6,960 nt of DNA from NCBI GenBank assembly GCA_001873585.1, contig MNZL01000177.1:1-6960 (forward strand), in the 5' to 3' direction. The DNA is from Rhodobacterales bacterium CG2_30_65_12 (lineage in GTDB: Bacteria; Pseudomonadota; Alphaproteobacteria; Rhodobacterales; Rhodobacteraceae). Shown here piece by piece: positions 5,360 to 6,960 of the stretch. Numbering within the stretch: the stretch's first letter is position 1; the number at the start of each line of letters is the position of its first letter. The notes beneath the pieces were generated by a model. The model worked only from the letters and a program-made list of their open reading frames with translations, made no database searches and was not told the DNA's origin. The translations under genes were made by a program, and so were the position numbers.

Positions 5360-5548
5360 ATGAAGATTCTCGTTCTGAATACCGGCCTTTTCCCCGACGC
5401 CGCGCGCGTCGAAGAAGCGGTCGAGACGTTGAACGGCCCGCGTTCCGTCGCGCAGGCCGATGTGAGGGGGCTTGCCCCGGACGATAAAGACGGATGGGCG
5501 ATTGTGGCGGAGGCAATCCTCGCCGCCGACCGCGTCGTTACGCTCTAG
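5360..5548 (+). CDS. Very small DsrH/DsrE-like protein (62 aa)
   Basis: A 62-aa cytoplasmic protein. It starts with the strand MKILVLNTG, has a central acidic helix (AARVEEAVETLNG, 14-26) and ends DGWAIVAEAILAADRVVTL (44-62), a helix and short strand like the two preceding proteins. It has no cysteine. It could be a shrunken DsrH/TusB-type third subunit, giving the set the same three-part make-up as DsrEFH or TusBCD, but it is only about two thirds of TusB length (95 aa) and lacks the Cys that DsrH carries near residue 20. The gap to the previous gene is nine bases, with a weak GAGGCAG ribosome binding site. The shared termini argue for common descent; the specific DsrH assignment is tentative. 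Confidence 0.65.
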   Translation: MKILVLNTGLFPDAARVEEAVETLNGPRSVAQADVRGLAPDDKDGWAIVAEAILAADRVVTL

Positions 5549-5561
5549 GGGCCCCGGCCCC
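5548..5561 (+). other. Small GC hairpin between the DsrE-like set and the rhodanese gene
   Basis: GGGGC and GCCCC can pair as a 5-bp stem with a CCCG loop, starting at the last base of the 62-aa gene's stop codon. No T run follows. It falls in the widest gap (37 bases) of the operon after the tusA-like gene, where the pathway changes from cytoplasmic to exported products. It could stabilise or process the mRNA there, or be chance in GC-rich DNA. Confidence 0.25.
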
Positions 5562-5585
5562 GCCAAACATGTCAGGGAGGACATA

Positions 5586-6536
5586 ATGAAAAGACTTCAA
5601 CATACGATCCGCGCCACGTTCGGCGCGCTGGCGCTGGCGCTCGTGACCGCCTTCGCAGCCGCCCCGGCGATGGCCGCCGATCCGCTCGTCGACGTCGCTT
5701 GGGTGAAGGCCAATACCGGCGCCGATGGCGTGGTGTTTCTCGACACCCGCGGCTCGGCAGCCTATCTGCGCGGCCATATCCCCGGCGCGGTCAACACCAA
5801 CTACGGCAAATCCGGCTGGCGCGAAGCGCGCAATGGCGTGCCGGGGTTTTTCCCCGCCGAACCGTCGAAGCTCGCCGACCACATTGCCAGCCTCGGCATT
5901 GGCGATGAAAGCCATGTGGTGATCGTGCCGGCCGGCGCGGACAGCTCGGAAATGGGCACCGCGACCCGGATTTACTGGACCTTCAAGGTGCTCGGGCATG
6001 ACGAGGTTTCGATTCTGAACGGCGGCATGGGCGCCTATCTGGCCGAGGTGGATGGCGACAAGACCCCGGTAAACCCGCTCGACAAGGGCGCGGTGGAAGC
6101 CACTCCGGCCAGCTTCACCATCGCCCTGCGCGAGGAAATGCTGATCGACGAGGCCGAGATGCAGGCCGTCGCCGATGCCGGCGTGGTGATCGTCGATAAC
6201 CGCCCCAACGACCAGTTTCTCGGCGTCAACCGCCATCCGCGGGCGAAATCCTCGGGCACCATCGCCAATGCGATCAACCTGCCGCAGAGCTGGGCGACGA
6301 TCAACGGTGGCGGCACCTTCCGCGATGCCGCGACGCTGGCCAAGCTCTATGATGCCGCCGGGGTGCCCACCTCGGGGCCGCAGGTGAGCTTCTGCAACAC
6401 CGGCCACTGGGCCTCGGTCGGCTGGTTTGCCTCGTCCGAAATCCTCGGCAACAAGGACGCGCAGCTCTACGACGGCTCGATGGTCGCCTGGACCAATGCC
6501 GACATGCCGGTGACACAGGCAATCGCCGCCGAATAA
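5586..6536 (+). CDS. Exported tandem-rhodanese sulfurtransferase
   Basis: A 316-aa periplasmic sulfurtransferase with a Sec signal peptide (1-30, KR near the start, AMA before the cut, mature start ADP). Domain 1 (about 33-150) has VVFLDTR (49-55), GHIPGAVN (63-70) and LNGGMGAY (144-151), but the active-loop region VIVPAGADSSEMG (112-124) has no Cys, as usual for the structural first domain. Domain 2 (about 180-312) has VIVDNRPNDQF (201-211), GTIANAINLP (224-233), and VSFCNTGHWAS (267-277) with C270 as the catalytic Cys. The CNTGHWA loop differs from CRKGVT of classic rhodanese and CGSGVT of mercaptopyruvate sulfurtransferase, so the donor cannot be named; thiosulfate or another sulfane sulfur is likely. 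The start at 5586 follows GGGAGG (5573-5578) and gives the clean signal peptide. Within this operon it is the only clear catalyst outside the cytoplasm, so it may prepare or trap sulfur for the YeeE/YedE importer. Confidence 0.93.
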   Translation: MKRLQHTIRATFGALALALVTAFAAAPAMAADPLVDVAWVKANTGADGVVFLDTRGSAAYLRGHIPGAVNTNYGKSGWREARNGVPGFFPAEPSKLADHIASLGIGDESHVVIVPAGADSSEMGTATRIYWTFKVLGHDEVSILNGGMGAYLAEVDGDKTPVNPLDKGAVEATPASFTIALREEMLIDEAEMQAVADAGVVIVDNRPNDQFLGVNRHPRAKSSGTIANAINLPQSWATINGGGTFRDAATLAKLYDAAGVPTSGPQVSFCNTGHWASVGWFASSEILGNKDAQLYDGSMVAWTNADMPVTQAIAAE

Positions 6537-6554
6537 ACGGTTGATGGAGGGGAA

Positions 6555-6960
6555 ATGACGCCGACGCGTTCCCGCATCGACACATTGCCCAAGCTGGCCG
6601 CGATGCTCCTGAGTATCGCGGCCAACGCGCTGTTGTGCCTCGCGCCGGCCTGGCCCGCCATGGCTGACTCTGCGCCAACCCGGCCGCTCGCGGTGAACCT
6701 GCGGGTGGCGCTCGGCGATCTTCACCGGCTGGCAACCCCCGGCCTCTCGCACACCAATGCCGAGGGGCTGGGCGGTCGTATCCGGGGCGCGCTCGGGCTC
6801 CTGCCCTGGCTCCTCGCGCGCGCCGGGTATCCTGCCGAGGCCGACGCCCTGGCGGCGCGCGCCGAAACGCCGCTTGATGCCGCCGGGCGCGCGGCGCTCA
6901 TCGCGGCGCTGAACGACCTCGCGGAGCGCTTCCCCCTCGGCCTCACCGCGCGCACTGGCG
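6555..6960 (+). CDS. Exported alpha-helical protein, cut by window end
   Basis: Only the first 135 or so residues are present; no stop is reached. A signal peptide is clear: a hydrophobic stretch from about residue 14 (LAAMLLSIAANALLCLAPAW) ending PAMA, with a predicted cut before DSAPTRPL near residue 38. The visible mature part is Ala/Leu/Arg-rich and looks all-helical, e.g. GGRIRGALGLLPWLLARAGY, then EADALAARAE and RAALIAALNDLAERFPLGL. No CxxCH haem motif, rhodanese motif or metal site occurs in the visible part. The only cysteine is in the signal peptide. The ribosome binding site GGAGG (6546-6550) lies four bases before the ATG, which is short. It sits 18 bases after the rhodanese gene and is surely in the same operon. 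A c-type cytochrome with a helical leader is conceivable given the pathway, but nothing seen here shows it. Confidence 0.75.
   Translation, partial: MTPTRSRIDTLPKLAAMLLSIAANALLCLAPAWPAMADSAPTRPLAVNLRVALGDLHRLATPGLSHTNAEGLGGRIRGALGLLPWLLARAGYPAEADALAARAETPLDAAGRAALIAALNDLAERFPLGLTARTG

Noticed and set aside
4196..5584. Long minus-strand open frame of about 462 codons opposite the DsrE-like genes
   Set aside because: Low-complexity Gly/Arg/His-rich translation with no ribosome binding site or recognisable family; it overlaps five supported plus-strand genes.
5538..6752. Minus-strand open frame of about 404 codons opposite the tandem rhodanese
   Set aside because: The opposite strand encodes an unmistakable signal peptide and two rhodanese domains; the antisense product has no protein-like features.

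Overview
The window comes from a GC-rich bacterium, most likely an alphaproteobacterium of the Rhodobacterales type. The basis is base composition, GC-ending codon use, strong GGAGG-type ribosome binding sites, a ribbon-helix-helix protein of a kind common in that class, and a set of sulfur-handling genes. No rRNA, tRNA, CRISPR array, insertion sequence or phage gene is visible.

Region 1 (1-1641) holds a complete family-5 (dipeptide/nickel/oligopeptide-type) ABC transporter substrate-binding protein with a Sec signal peptide. It is followed by a clear intrinsic terminator, so no permease genes are co-transcribed downstream. Region 2 (1671-2155) holds a small ribbon-helix-helix DNA-binding protein on the minus strand. 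The 182-bp divergent spacer that follows is AT-rich and contains an imperfect inverted repeat and weak promoter-like hexamers.

Region 3 (2156 to the window end) is one tightly packed plus-strand operon of at least twelve genes. In order they are: two half-size YeeE/YedE membrane proteins, the first starting at TTG; a TusA/YeeD-like sulfur carrier with a CPxP active site; three very small membrane-anchored proteins of 69, 28 and 90 aa (the last ends in Phe-Gly-Gly-Cys); an exported, apparently dead rhodanese-like protein; three consecutive small proteins that look like a miniaturised DsrE/F/H set (96, 92 and 62 aa); an exported tandem rhodanese with an active-site Cys in the second domain; and the start of an exported alpha-helical protein cut by the window edge.

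Working model (inference): the exported rhodanese handles sulfane sulfur in the periplasm. The split YeeE/YedE channel moves thiosulfate or a related sulfur species inward with help from the small membrane proteins. The TusA-like protein receives the sulfur at the inner face and passes it to the single-cysteine DsrE-like trio. The divergent RHH protein may be the local regulator. No terminal oxidation or assimilation enzyme (Sox, Dsr, sHdr, cysteine synthase) lies in the window, so the fate of the sulfur is not shown. The most novel parts are the three tiny membrane proteins, the dead rhodanese and the one-cysteine DsrE-like trio.
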